Shown: positions 8,414 to 17,732, counted from the stretch's first letter. The stretch is DNA of 64,000 nt from JAQBDA01 sp963709875 (GCA_963709875.1 CAVPYB010000014.1:459304-523303); one strand, 5' to 3'. A program made the numbers and translations. The notes: generated from the letters alone by a model not told the origin.

Positions 8414-8665
8414 CTATGGCATATGTGTTGGGTCCCAACCTGTCACCAGGTTGTGGTTGAATGTCTCCAGATAAGCCATATCCACATCTGAGATCGAAAA
8501 ATCAAAGACATCCCCATTTTGGAAAATGCGCTGCCGGTTGACGGCTGGGATGACGTTGGCAACCGAAAGCAGTTCCTCCAGATAGCGCACCATATGATTG
8601 CTGATGCCGATGGCGAGTGCTTTTCCTTCTGCCAGCAACGTTTCCATGCCCGCTAGACCCGCCAC
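8414..8665 (-). pseudogene. Internally deleted aldo/keto reductase remnant
   Basis: The piece starts with a mid-protein aldo/keto reductase segment (GMETLLAEGKALAIGISN, then YLEELLSVANVIPAVN) and jumps directly to the family's C-terminal tail (VFDFSISDVDMAYLETF, ending TGWDPTHMP). The N-terminal barrel with the catalytic Tyr, and the NADPH-binding strands between the two parts, are missing. This is a large deletion, not a frameshift. It lies between two other members of the MarR-controlled cluster and is unlikely to be active. Confidence 0.75.
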
Positions 8666-9012
8666 GCCAGCGTTGCCTGGCTGAGCAGCTCAACCTCCTC
8701 CGCCGTCAGCGAGAGAGTCAGCGCGCCTGCATTATCCAGCGCCTGCTTGCCATTCTTCGCACCTGGGATGGAAAGCACGGATGGGTTTTCGACCAGCCAG
8801 CGCAGCGCAGCCTGACTGGGTGTCTTCGAATATCGCTCGCCGATCTCTCGCAGCAGATGTATGACGGGTTGTATGGCACCCATGGCTTTACGGCTATATC
8901 GGGGCAGGAAACGAGCAAATCCTTTCGCGTCGCCCCAGGTCATTGCTCCAACGCCGAGGCGAGGCACTTGTAGATCGCTCTGACCCAATGACCTCTTATT
9001 CATACGATCCAT
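8653..9012 (-). pseudogene. Second internally deleted aldo/keto reductase remnant
   Basis: The 119-residue frame begins as an aldo/keto reductase (KRSLGQSDLQVPRLGVGAM) and after about 30 residues switches to the last third of the same family (RKAMGAIQPVIHLLREIG, then ALRWLVENPSVLSIPGAKN, ending LSQATLAWRV). About 180 residues holding the Asp-Tyr-Lys-His active site are gone. It overlaps the other remnant by 13 bp. It is the first gene after the downstream operator, so it was probably the main target of the MarR protein. Confidence 0.75.
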
Positions 9013-9113
9013 TTCTCGCTACCTTTCGAAAGCCAGCGCTTAATCCATGGTCAATTGGACAACGCGGAGGGCTATTAACCTGTAAATACCTATGACTTCA
9101 AACGCAATTTTGT

Positions 9114-9129
9114 TTGTATGTACATACAA
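9114..9129. promoter_or_regulatory. MarR-type operator upstream of the reductase cluster
   Basis: TTGTATGTACATACAA is a perfect 16-bp palindrome between the marR stop and the start of the first aldo/keto reductase remnant. It matches the second site at 9583-9598 (consensus TTGTNTGTACANACAA), so one regulator probably binds both and controls the genes from 9012 to 7260. Confidence 0.75.
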
Positions 9130-9151
9130 CTTAGTCGCGAAAAAAAGACGA

Positions 9152-9580
9152 TTAATTTCCTAACATGACCGCCGCCTCATCGACCATGCGGGTCAATTCG
9201 CGGCTGAAGTCTTCTCCCATCACCTTGCTGTAGCGCAAAAAAAGGTCGTGCCAGGCCGCATCGAGCTTCGGCTGTAAGGCCTGACCTTGCGTGGTTGGGT
9301 AAACTTGGGCAACCCGCCCCTCCGCTCTGCGTTCTAAATACCCCTTCTGAACCAGGGCATCGACGAATCGAGTGACGGTTGAGGGAGCCAGGTATAGCTG
9401 TTCAGACAGGTCTTTCTGCATGACCCCGGGGTGATCGTTGACATACATCATGAGAAAGGCGTACGAAGGGGAAATGCCCAATGTCCCAAATACCTCATCA
9501 GCCATTTTCGTCATCACCCGCGCCAGGGAACTGGCTGTGAAATATAGACAATTATGAAATACTGAAGTGTCTTTTCCCAT
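9152..9580 (-). CDS. MarR-family transcriptional regulator
   Basis: The 142-residue protein has the size and layout of MarR: an N-terminal dimerisation helix, then the winged helix (QKDLSEQLYLAPSTVTRFVD as helix-turn-helix, LERRAEGRVAQVYPTTQG as wing), and C-terminal helices. I prefer the ATG at 9580 (MGKDTS) over an upstream GTG inside the operator. It is probably an autorepressor that also represses the downstream redox cluster, because matching palindromes lie at its own promoter and in front of that cluster. The inducer is unknown; such regulators often sense phenolics or oxidants. Confidence 0.9.
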   Translation of the reverse strand: MGKDTSVFHNCLYFTASSLARVMTKMADEVFGTLGISPSYAFLMMYVNDHPGVMQKDLSEQLYLAPSTVTRFVDALVQKGYLERRAEGRVAQVYPTTQGQALQPKLDAAWHDLFLRYSKVMGEDFSRELTRMVDEAAVMLGN

Positions 9581-9582
9581 TG

Positions 9583-9625
9583 TTGTTTGTACACACAATT
9601 ATAGTATACTCGGGAATGCTGTCAA
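9583..9625 (-). promoter_or_regulatory. marR promoter with overlapping operator
   Basis: On the minus strand TTGACA (plus 9620-9625) and TATAAT (plus 9598-9603) are separated by 16 bp, an almost consensus sigma-70 promoter. Immediately after the -10 lies TTGTGTGTACAAACAA (plus 9583-9598), the same near-palindrome as at 9114-9129 with one mismatch. Transcription would start inside the operator, giving a leader of only about 10 nt before the ATG at 9580. Confidence 0.75.
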
Positions 9626-9719
9626 TGTCTGCGAACTTAAGTCCTGAGCGGCGTCTCCGGGCTACGCTTAATGCCCACTAATATATTGATAACCAGAGTC
9701 TGATTATAATAAGGATGCG

Positions 9720-11666
9720 ATGGGATTTCACGGTGGTGGCTGGTGGAGCTACTTAAGATCTCCGGATGAGAAACCGCAGGTATCCTGGGGATTGCTGAAG
9801 CGCGTCCTGAGCTATTCCCGGCCCTACCGCCTGCAGATTGCCGGTTTGCTGGTCACGATCCTGCTGATGACTGGGCTGACCCTGGTCACGCCGCTCATCC
9901 TGCGCAACCTGATCGATGTGACCATCCCGCAGAAAGATATCCCGCAGCTGATATTGCTGTCCCTGACGCTGCTGGTCATTCCGGCACTGGGCGGGCTGCT
10001 GAACGTGGTCACCCGCCGCCTGAACGCCAATATCGGCGAGGGGGTCATCTATGACCTGCGGGTGGCGCTTTATGCCCACCTACAGCGCATGTCGCTGCGA
10101 TTCTTTACCAATACCAAGGTTGGCGAGCTGATGAGCCGCCTTAACAATGATGTGGTCGGGGCGCAGAATGCCATCAGCAATACTTTCGTCGGCATTATCA
10201 CCAACCTGATCCAGGCAGTCGCGGTTCTGGCAGTGATGGTCTCGTTGGACTGGCGGCTGACGCTGATCAGTATTGCGATTGTTCCCCTGTTCATCCTGGC
10301 AGCCCGCCGGTTGGGTGTGGTGCTGCGCGACATTGCGCGTGAAGCAATGGACGCCAACGCCAAGATGAATGCCATGATGAACGAGACCCTGAATATCGGC
10401 GGGGCGCTGCTGGTCAAGCTGTTTGGACGTACCGACCTGGAGGTCGAGCGCTTCGAATCTCGGGCGGTCTTCGTGCGTGATATCGGCATCCGCCGGGCGG
10501 TCGTCGGGACGGCTTTTTTCGTCATCATCGGGCTGATCAGCGCCGTCGGTACTGCGCTGGTGTATGGTGTGGGCGGGTATCTGGTCATCCTGGAAGTCTT
10601 CACGATCGGTACCATCGTGGCATTTGGCGCATATCTGACCAGCCTGTATACCGCCCTCTCGGGGCTGGCTAACGCACCGGTGGAATTTGCCACCTCGGTG
10701 GTGAGCTTCGAGCGTGTGTTCGAGGTGATCGACTTGCCGCTAGATATCGAGGAGCAGCCGGGTGCGCGCGTTCTGGACAGGGTGAGCGGCAATTTGGTAT
10801 TCGAGGCTGTCACCTTCCTGTACAGCGTCGATGAGAAGCACCTGCTCAGTGATGTGCACAGGTTCGGATCGGTAGACAACGTCATGACCGTGCTCTCAGA
10901 CAGCCAGCGCGGCAGAGATCGGGCGGATGGCGATGGAGCCTCCCCTGTCCAGACACGCAGCCAGGCGCGCGAGCTGGCGCTGCAGGATATCAGCTTCCGT
11001 GCACAGGCTGGGCAGCTGCTGGCGCTTGTAGGACCGAGTGGGGCGGGCAAGACCACACTGACTTATCTCATCCCCCGCCTATACGACCCAAACAGCGGGC
11101 GCATTTTGCTGGATGGTCAGGACCTGCGAGAGCTTTCTCTGGCTTCACTATCGGCGCAGATCGGTATGGTAACCCAGGAGACACACCTGTTCCACGATAC
11201 GATCCGAACCAACCTGCTGTATGCCCGGCTGGATGCCACCCAGGCTGAGCTGGAGGCTGCCGCTCGGGCAGCAAATATCCATGATTTCATCGTAGACCTG
11301 CCGGAGGGATACGATACGATCGTCGGCGAGCGCGGCTACCGGCTCAGCGGCGGCGAGAAGCAACGAATTGCGCTGGCGCGTGTTATATTGAAAGACCCGC
11401 GCATCCTTGTGCTGGATGAAGCTACCAGCCATCTGGACAGCGAGTCTGAGCTGCTGATCCAGGACGCACTCAAGCGCGTGATGGCAGGGCGCACCAGCAT
11501 CGTCATCGCCCACCGGTTGAGCACCATCCTGGCAGCCGACCAGATCCTGGTCCTGGATCGGGGGCAGATCGTCGAGCACGGCACCCATCGGGAGCTGCTG
11601 GATCAAGGTGGCCTGTACGCCGGCCTGTATGAGACCCAGTTCAGTCGTGAGCGCCTCTCAGCATAG
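9720..11666 (+). CDS. ABC exporter, fused permease and ATPase (MsbA/LmrA-like half transporter)
   Basis: The 648-residue protein has an N-terminal exporter membrane domain with about six helices (residues about 40-330) and a C-terminal nucleotide-binding domain with Walker A (GPSGAGKTTL), signature LSGGEKQR, Walker B ILVLDEATSHLD and H-loop AHRLST. It works as a dimer, exporting a lipid or drug-like substrate. About 60 residues between FEAVTFLYSVDEKHLL and ALQDISF interrupt the start of the nucleotide-binding domain and look like an insertion. An AAGGA site precedes the ATG, with TATAAT just upstream at 9705-9710. Confidence 0.93.
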   Translation: MGFHGGGWWSYLRSPDEKPQVSWGLLKRVLSYSRPYRLQIAGLLVTILLMTGLTLVTPLILRNLIDVTIPQKDIPQLILLSLTLLVIPALGGLLNVVTRRLNANIGEGVIYDLRVALYAHLQRMSLRFFTNTKVGELMSRLNNDVVGAQNAISNTFVGIITNLIQAVAVLAVMVSLDWRLTLISIAIVPLFILAARRLGVVLRDIAREAMDANAKMNAMMNETLNIGGALLVKLFGRTDLEVERFESRAVFVRDIGIRRAVVGTAFFVIIGLISAVGTALVYGVGGYLVILEVFTIGTIVAFGAYLTSLYTALSGLANAPVEFATSVVSFERVFEVIDLPLDIEEQPGARVLDRVSGNLVFEAVTFLYSVDEKHLLSDVHRFGSVDNVMTVLSDSQRGRDRADGDGASPVQTRSQARELALQDISFRAQAGQLLALVGPSGAGKTTLTYLIPRLYDPNSGRILLDGQDLRELSLASLSAQIGMVTQETHLFHDTIRTNLLYARLDATQAELEAAARAANIHDFIVDLPEGYDTIVGERGYRLSGGEKQRIALARVILKDPRILVLDEATSHLDSESELLIQDALKRVMAGRTSIVIAHRLSTILAADQILVLDRGQIVEHGTHRELLDQGGLYAGLYETQFSRERLSA

Positions 11667-11681
11667 CGGAAATTGTTACAC

Positions 11682-12881
11682 ATGTCACGTCCAAAGGTAA
11701 ACCCGGTTGCCCGTCTGAATACCTCTGCCAGGATCGCAGCATTGTTCCCTCGCAGCTACGAAGGCTCGCGCGCCAGGTTCCGGCAGAACCTGGACCGTGT
11801 GCAGCAGTTCTGGCCGGATGCCCGTTTAGTATCCCACCGCATCTCCAGCGCGGAAGGCCTGACGATCGATTGGATCGAGGCCAACCCGCTGGCGAGCAGC
11901 GAGAAGCTGCTGGTTATGACGATCGGCGAGCATGGCATAGAGGCTTACCTTGGCTCCGCTGTGATGCAGGTCTTGATCGACGAGTTCCTCCACCGGCTGT
12001 CCAAAGAGGAGACCGGTCTGCTGCTGGTGCACGTCATAAACCCCTGGGGGATGAAATACAGGCGCAGGGTGAACAGCCAGAATGTAGATCTGAACCGCAA
12101 TTTTCTCTGGGCGCCGGACTGTGGTGAGGAGGGTGACTCAACTTATGAGCCGGTCTACAACCCGCACTATGACAGCCTGTCCCACCTGCTGAATCCTCAC
12201 ACGGTCGTAAGCAGCCGTCTGAAAAGCAACCTGGGGTTCACATACCGACTTGCACGCAACCTGATGCGGCATGGTGCGGCCGAGCTTGGAAAATACACCC
12301 GCGTTGGACAGTATCACGATCCACGCGGCATTTATTACGGGGGGGCACAGCTGCAGGAGGAGAGCCGGGTCCTGATGAAGCTCTACCGGCGTTGGATACA
12401 ACCCTACCGCCAGATACTGCACCTGGATATCCATACCGGTTACGGGTCTCGCTACCAGATGGGTTTGGTCAATTCCTCGCACGAACCCAGGGACTCGACT
12501 GTCCTGGCCGCAGAATTCCACTATCCTTTGGTACAGAAGGCTAACACCGAAGAGTTCTATGACATCCAGGGGGATATGATCGATTTCATCTATAAGCTGA
12601 TCTATGAGGAATTCCCTGACAAAGGACTGTATGGCACAGCTTTTGAATTTGGAACCTTCGGCAGTTCAGCACTGGCTGCCATCCGTGACCTGCGGATCAT
12701 GATCCTGGAAAACCAGATGTACTGGCATGGCTCGCAGAATAAATCGACCCGCGCCTGGATAAAGCGAGAGTTTGAAGAACTATATTTCCCGCGTGAGTTA
12801 AAGTGGCGTGCCAAGGCGATAGCAGATTCGCGCCGGGCGTTCGAGGGCATCCTGCGTGCCGAAGGCTATTTCGAGATGTAG
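11682..12881 (+). CDS. DUF2817 zinc carboxypeptidase-like protein
   Basis: A protein of about 399 residues of the M14-like DUF2817 family. Zinc-ligand candidates are His and Glu in GEHGIEAYLG and a His in LHLDIHTGYG. VNSQNVDLNRNF matches the Asn-Arg substrate-binding motif, and FEFGTFGS near the end may carry the catalytic Glu. No signal peptide is seen, so action in the cytoplasm is likely. I chose the ATG at 11682 over an in-frame TTG at 11673. It lies 15 bp after the ABC exporter and is probably co-transcribed with it. Confidence 0.82.
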   Translation: MSRPKVNPVARLNTSARIAALFPRSYEGSRARFRQNLDRVQQFWPDARLVSHRISSAEGLTIDWIEANPLASSEKLLVMTIGEHGIEAYLGSAVMQVLIDEFLHRLSKEETGLLLVHVINPWGMKYRRRVNSQNVDLNRNFLWAPDCGEEGDSTYEPVYNPHYDSLSHLLNPHTVVSSRLKSNLGFTYRLARNLMRHGAAELGKYTRVGQYHDPRGIYYGGAQLQEESRVLMKLYRRWIQPYRQILHLDIHTGYGSRYQMGLVNSSHEPRDSTVLAAEFHYPLVQKANTEEFYDIQGDMIDFIYKLIYEEFPDKGLYGTAFEFGTFGSSALAAIRDLRIMILENQMYWHGSQNKSTRAWIKREFEELYFPRELKWRAKAIADSRRAFEGILRAEGYFEM

Positions 12882-12905
12882 GTCAGGATAACTCGCTCAC
12901 CACTC

Positions 12906-13611
12906 ATGCACTCATCGCGCCGTGAATTTGCCGCCGGTATCAAGGCAGAACTGCCGCTGCTGGTCGGTGTAATTCCCTTCGGTATGATCTATGGCGTCCT
13001 GGCACTGGCGGCAGGCATCCCACCGGGTGCAGCCCAGGCGATGTCGGCGGTTGTCTTTGCTGGTTCGTCCCAATTCATCGCCACCCAGCTCTTCGGGGTC
13101 GGCGCTCCGGCGATGGTCATTTTCACCACTGCAGTGGTGGTCAACCTGCGACACGCTTTGTACAGCGCCTCAATCGCCCCATATTTGCGCTGCTTGAACA
13201 TGCCTATTGGAAAGCTAGCTCTCGCCTACCTGCTGACCGATGAGGCCTATGCCGTCTCGATCAGCCGCTACCAGCAGGCTGATGAAGCGGTCGATTGCAG
13301 CATCCCGGACAGGCGGCACTGGTTCCTGCTGGGTGCCGGGCTGGCTCTCTGGTCGACCTGGCAGCTGAGCACAGCACTGGGCATCTTCCTGGGTGCCCAG
13401 GTGCCCTCGAGCTGGTCGCTGGATTTTACCCTGGCGCTTACATTTATCGCTATTATCGTGCCTGCATTGAAGGATCGCCCGGCTTGGGCTGCCGCGCTCT
13501 CGGCAGGCGTGGTTGCCGTGTTGGCTGTATGCCTTGCCCTACCGGTTGGGTCTGATCGTTGCCTCGCTGGTGGGTATCACAGTTGGGATGCTGCTGGAGA
13601 ACCGGTCATGA
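12906..13611 (+). CDS. azlC: AzlC-like branched-chain amino acid exporter, large subunit; one frameshift
   Basis: The membrane protein has the AzlC signature near its N-terminus (LPLLVGVIPFGMIYGVLA, then VFAGSSQFIATQLF) and VNLRHALYSASIAPYL. Its frame changes near 13533 so that it appears fused to azlD, but the proper ending (LIVASLVGITVGMLLENRS) is present in the adjacent frame and stops at 13609-13611, overlapping the azlD start as ATGA. AzlCD pairs export branched-chain amino acids or analogues. The gene follows the peptidase by 24 bp. Confidence 0.85.
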
Positions 13612-13922
13612 CTCTCTGGCTGACGATGGTTGCGATCGGCATTGCGACGTTCGCGATCCGCTTCTCTTTCATTTACCTGTTCGGCCGTTACGAGATCCCG
13701 GACCGGCTGCGCCGGGCGCTGCGCTTCGTTCCGCCTGCCGTCCTGACCGCGATCGTGTTTCCGGAGCTGCTGATGCCGGGCGGTGTCTTCGATTTTTCAC
13801 TCTGGAATGGTCGCTTGCTCGCCGGGACGCTGGCAGCCCTGGTAGCCTGGCGCACGAAAAACGTGGTGCTAACCATCCTGGTCGGTATGGCAGCCCTCTA
13901 TATTCTGCAGGCGTTGGGTTAA
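13608..13922 (+). CDS. azlD: AzlD-like small subunit of the amino acid exporter
   Basis: A 104-residue protein with three or four membrane helices (MVAIGIATFAIRFSFIYLF, FVPPAVLTAIVFPELL, LLAGTLAALVAW, NVVLTILVGMAALYIL), the typical size and pattern of AzlD. It overlaps azlC by 4 bp (ATGA), indicating translational coupling and a two-subunit exporter. Downstream it converges on the flippase gene, 42 bp away. Confidence 0.88.
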   Translation: MTLWLTMVAIGIATFAIRFSFIYLFGRYEIPDRLRRALRFVPPAVLTAIVFPELLMPGGVFDFSLWNGRLLAGTLAALVAWRTKNVVLTILVGMAALYILQALG

Positions 13923-13964
13923 TATTAATGCCGCCCCGATGTTCGCTCGTTAATTGGTTACCAG

Positions 13965-15287
13965 TTATATACGCAGTTTGAGCAACCACCAGGTCGATAC
14001 TTTGACGAATACCGCTAATAAGGCATAAGCTAGTGCTGTTGCTATTGCAGCACCCCAGATGCCATAAAACGGGACGAGCAGCAAATTCAGGACGAGGTTT
14101 GATAACACCCATAATCCAACCATGATGGTATGCAAACCCGGTCGTCCAGCCTGCAGCAGTATATTGCTGAACGGGATGTAACCGGAACCCAGTGTAAGCC
14201 CTGTAAGAAGAACAGCCAGGATCGGCCAGCTGCTTAAGTAATCTGTGCTGTGTGAGACTACCAGCGCCCCCAGGGGGAAGCATAGAAGTGCGAATAAACA
14301 GATCACCAGCATGGCAGCATAGGTGATGCGCACACCTTTGTTTGCCGTCACTTTTAGCGCTTCCAGCTGATTTTCCGATATCAGCTTTACCAGAACTGGG
14401 TTGTAATTCGTCCTGAGCACAACCGGCAGTTGGAATATGCCGTCTACAAGTATGGCCGCAAAACTGTATATTCCCACCGTCCGGTCGCTCCAGAACAGAC
14501 CCAGGATTAAGATATCCACGCGGTTGTTGGTCTGCAGGAACACATTGCTCAGGAAGCTGCGCATACCAAAATCAAAATGCACCCCTAGATATTTACGCAA
14601 GGTGTGGATGGCGGGCAGTGCGAACTCTCTGAATAAGGCTGGAAGCATTGCGACGAAGACGACCAGCTCAGCCACCGTAAATGAGAACATCAAGCTCTCC
14701 CCAGGCAACTGCAGCGAGGCGATACCCAGCAGACCGGCGATGATCGTGAGGTACCTGAGCGATTGGTAGACAGCATAAATCCGCATGCGGGACAGCCCGT
14801 TCAGGATGGACAGCAAAATTTTATTGATCGAGAAGAAAAACAACCCTGGAACAATATACAGGATACCAAAAGCCAGATCTGGGCTGCCGAACCACCTGCC
14901 GATCTGGCTGCTGGACAATCCCAGAGCGGCACAGGAAATCCCGGCAAACAGCGATGCCAGGAGCAGCGCGGCGGTATTCATCGGTCGATAGATATCGGGG
15001 TTATCGGAATATTGAGCTACGTATTTGACCACCGAAAGGTGGATTCCGGCTACCGCAAACTGGGACGCGATCACGAAAATAGCATAGGTCTGGTTGAAAA
15101 CTCCCAGTACATCCGGTGAATACCATCGACCGATGATCAGGTTGATGCCAATGCCGCAGGCAGCCATGATCCCGAAGCTGGCGACGTTCCATAACACGTC
15201 CTGTCCAAACTTGCCGAGGACCGTATCACGGTCTATCCCTATCCAGGTGAGCAAGTGTCTGGAGGTCTGGCTGATATTCGAAATCAT
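13965..15287 (-). CDS. Wzx-like polysaccharide flippase (MOP superfamily)
   Basis: A 440-residue protein with about 12-14 hydrophobic helices over its whole length, and a start region (KFGQDVLWNVASFGIMAACG) typical of oligosaccharide flippases that move undecaprenyl-linked glycans across the inner membrane. I chose the ATG at 15287 (MISNISQ), because longer versions overlap the glycosyltransferase upstream. It forms a minus-strand operon with a GT2 enzyme and a GT-C-like protein. Low sequence conservation in this family leaves the substrate unknown. Confidence 0.82.
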   Translation of the reverse strand: MISNISQTSRHLLTWIGIDRDTVLGKFGQDVLWNVASFGIMAACGIGINLIIGRWYSPDVLGVFNQTYAIFVIASQFAVAGIHLSVVKYVAQYSDNPDIYRPMNTAALLLASLFAGISCAALGLSSSQIGRWFGSPDLAFGILYIVPGLFFFSINKILLSILNGLSRMRIYAVYQSLRYLTIIAGLLGIASLQLPGESLMFSFTVAELVVFVAMLPALFREFALPAIHTLRKYLGVHFDFGMRSFLSNVFLQTNNRVDILILGLFWSDRTVGIYSFAAILVDGIFQLPVVLRTNYNPVLVKLISENQLEALKVTANKGVRITYAAMLVICLFALLCFPLGALVVSHSTDYLSSWPILAVLLTGLTLGSGYIPFSNILLQAGRPGLHTIMVGLWVLSNLVLNLLLVPFYGIWGAAIATALAYALLAVFVKVSTWWLLKLRI

Positions 15288-15303
15288 AGATGCGGTTGGA
15301 TCA

Positions 15304-16197
15304 TTACTCGAATTTTTCTCGGCGCAGCGAGCTGACCTGGTCCGCCAGCAATCCAAAGAACACAGATTGAATGCCGAAAATGATCACCAAGGCAGCAAGG
15401 ACGGGAAACCCCTGGCGGTTCATGAACGCTTTGCTAAAGCCGTAGAATGCACCGACCAGTATAAAAAACAGCCCGAGGCCCCCGAAAAACTGCATAGGCT
15501 TGAAGAGCAGGAATATCCGCAGGACGAGCATTAAGGTCCTTACGCCATCTCGTATTTGATTTACTGAGCTCTTGCCGATGCGGTTGCGAACAACAATCGG
15601 CACTTCTTTACCGAAATATCCACGCTCGATCATAATCAGACTGGTCGTTGTGGAGGCACCGAACCCTTTAGGCAAGAGATGGAGATATTTCTTGATAACC
15701 TCTCGTTTAAACCCCCTTAGACCGGAATTGAAGTCTTGAATCGTCGAGCCAGCTGCCAGCCTTACAGACACCGCCAGGACGAATTTGCCTAACTTTCGGC
15801 TGGATGCCTGGTAAGATTTGTCGCTGCGAGAGCCAATACAGTAATCTAAATTCTCTTCCACCAGGATGCGGGCGACAGTCACCAGGTCCTGCACGCGATG
15901 CTGTCCATCAGCGTCAAACCATACAATATACTTGCCGCTGGAGGCTTTGACGCCGGTCGAGATTGCCGCTCCATACCCTATGTTGGTACTGTGCCTTACC
16001 AGATGGGCGCGGTCGAACTGCGATACCACTTCACTGGTCCCATCTATCGAGCCGTCATCCACTACCAGTATCTCGGCATCCTCCAGTTCTGGTGCGATGC
16101 ACAATGCTTCCAGCACCAGACCAATCGCTCTCTCCTCGTTGTATGCCGGGATAATGATGCTCAGGTTGGAGAGGCTGTCCATTACTGGCGGCTCCAT
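15304..16197 (-). CDS. Family 2 glycosyltransferase, dolichol-phosphate-mannose-synthase-like
   Basis: The GT-A domain has LSIIIPAYNEERAIG, ILVVDDGSIDGT and VWFDADGQH (metal-binding DxD). It then has a GT2 region (SGLRGFKREV) and ends in two C-terminal membrane helices (FFGGLGLFFILVGAFYG; LVIIFGIQSVFFGLL). It should charge a polyprenyl phosphate with a sugar from a nucleotide sugar at the membrane. The frame is open further upstream, but that part overlaps the next gene; the ATG at 16197 is 12 bp after that gene's stop. Confidence 0.88.
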   Translation of the reverse strand: MEPPVMDSLSNLSIIIPAYNEERAIGLVLEALCIAPELEDAEILVVDDGSIDGTSEVVSQFDRAHLVRHSTNIGYGAAISTGVKASSGKYIVWFDADGQHRVQDLVTVARILVEENLDYCIGSRSDKSYQASSRKLGKFVLAVSVRLAAGSTIQDFNSGLRGFKREVIKKYLHLLPKGFGASTTTSLIMIERGYFGKEVPIVVRNRIGKSSVNQIRDGVRTLMLVLRIFLLFKPMQFFGGLGLFFILVGAFYGFSKAFMNRQGFPVLAALVIIFGIQSVFFGLLADQVSSLRREKFE

Positions 16198-16208
16198 GAT
16201 CCCAGTGT

Positions 16209-17732
16209 TCAACGGTTTGCCCGGTACTTTTTGATGGCTCTCCATATCAGTGTCCCGGCTGTCACGATCGCAGTACCCGAGAGGATAATGTAGAAAGGAG
16301 TTAATATCGAGGCGTACCGTTCCAGGAAACCGTATCCGCTGACCACCGACAAGATCAGGTAGTGAATGAACAGCAGGCAGGCGATGACCAGGAACCGGGT
16401 GCTGCCTCGTGTGGCAAGTACTAAGAATGCAATTAATATCAGCCATGCGGCAAGAAAAGGCAGGTTTGATTTTTGTGGCAGGACCAGGTTGAGCGGCTGG
16501 ATCAGCAGCAGGTGTATTTGAAACAGCTTTGTTGCCGCCCTTTCGTACAGCCGGGCGAAAGGTAGCCCTGCGCCCCACGAATAGCGCCCCTGGCGAATAT
16601 TCTCGCACCAGTGATACTCGCTGCAGCGGTTGTTCTGCTCTGGTTTCAGGTAGAACCTGAGGATATAAGGGACGTTGTATTTCAAGAAGGTCGTCCCCTC
16701 GCGGATCAGCACGCCGGTGTAGTAGATTGGTCGGCTCTTGATCCCTTCGACATAGGCTTGTGTAATCAGGTCAGATGTCTGGTCCAGGTCCAGACCGTAG
16801 CTGTTCAAACAGGGGATAATCTGACCGTACAGCACTTCGTTGTTCTTCACGCCGCCCGCGGTCGGCTCCATGAGGTTGGAATAATCGATATCCGGCATGC
16901 AGCCGCTCAAATAGCTGCCGAGCTGCTGGGAAGCAGGTCCGTTTTCGGTTGAGAACAGGCGATATACGAAAAGCGGGCTGCCGGTGTAGTAGCCGCTCTG
17001 CCCCATAATGCGGAACTCTCCGCTGCTCCACAGGTTGAACAGGCCCAGGACCAGATAGACCAGCAGCATCCCGCCGCTTACCGAGGCTGTCTTGCGCCAG
17101 GAACGGGTGAACCACAGATAGAGAGGGATGATCAGAAAAGTCAGGAACAGGTTTGATGGGCGGAAGATAAAAGTCCAACCGTATAGCAGACCGACCAGGA
17201 ACAGTTCCCATGTAGATACCGTTTGGCGCCTGTCGTAATGGCTGACCAGAAACGCAAGGGATAAAATATTGAAACTGACGAACAGGCCCTCGGTCATCAC
17301 GTTGCGGTTGATCGCTCCCCAAACGAGGTCGATGACAAGCAGTGAGCCAATTACAAGCGCCAGGATCGGGTTGATTTTTGCCAGCACATAGACCAGGCAG
17401 CCAACCGCCAGTGCACCGATGATCACCTGCAGCCACACCAGGATCAGAGGGTTTTCTGAAGAAACCGCAATCGCGTTCAAAAATGGGTAGGGAAAGGTGA
17501 CCACCCCGGAGGAAAATGGTCCGCCTCTCTGGAATAAGGTGCTGCCCAGGTTTACGTAAAGGTTAGAATCGCGATAATAACCGAATGAGAATGCCCATAG
17601 GATCAATAGACCGCGCAGGAAGACGATCAGTGCAAAAGTGATCGCCAGGATCCTGGCGATTTTTGTATGATTGCTCTCGGCAACGCTCACCGTCGAGTCC
17701 ACGCTGTCCATGCACATCTTGTCTGATATCAT
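16209..17732 (-). CDS. GT-C-type membrane glycosyltransferase-like protein
   Basis: A 507-residue integral membrane protein with about 11-12 helices. After the first helix comes an acidic loop (GYYRDSNLYVNLG) in the position of the catalytic Asp of GT39/ArnT-like enzymes, and a large extracytoplasmic part lies in the middle. Such enzymes use polyprenyl-phosphate sugars, which the neighbouring GT2 enzyme could supply. It leads the minus-strand glycan operon. The start codon is uncertain (ATGs at 17732, 17717 and 17711). The 192 bp between it and yigZ hold no gene. Confidence 0.72.
   Translation of the reverse strand: MISDKMCMDSVDSTVSVAESNHTKIARILAITFALIVFLRGLLILWAFSFGYYRDSNLYVNLGSTLFQRGGPFSSGVVTFPYPFLNAIAVSSENPLILVWLQVIIGALAVGCLVYVLAKINPILALVIGSLLVIDLVWGAINRNVMTEGLFVSFNILSLAFLVSHYDRRQTVSTWELFLVGLLYGWTFIFRPSNLFLTFLIIPLYLWFTRSWRKTASVSGGMLLVYLVLGLFNLWSSGEFRIMGQSGYYTGSPLFVYRLFSTENGPASQQLGSYLSGCMPDIDYSNLMEPTAGGVKNNEVLYGQIIPCLNSYGLDLDQTSDLITQAYVEGIKSRPIYYTGVLIREGTTFLKYNVPYILRFYLKPEQNNRCSEYHWCENIRQGRYSWGAGLPFARLYERAATKLFQIHLLLIQPLNLVLPQKSNLPFLAAWLILIAFLVLATRGSTRFLVIACLLFIHYLILSVVSGYGFLERYASILTPFYIILSGTAIVTAGTLIWRAIKKYRANR

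Noticed and set aside
12906..13922. A fused AzlC-AzlD protein
   Set aside because: The correct azlC ending and an ATGA overlap with azlD exist in the adjacent frame, so the fusion comes from a frame slip.
15304..16608. A glycosyltransferase with a 137-residue N-terminal extension
   Set aside because: The extra part is antisense-like, overlaps the upstream GT-C gene fully, and the GT-A fold starts right after the ATG at 16197.
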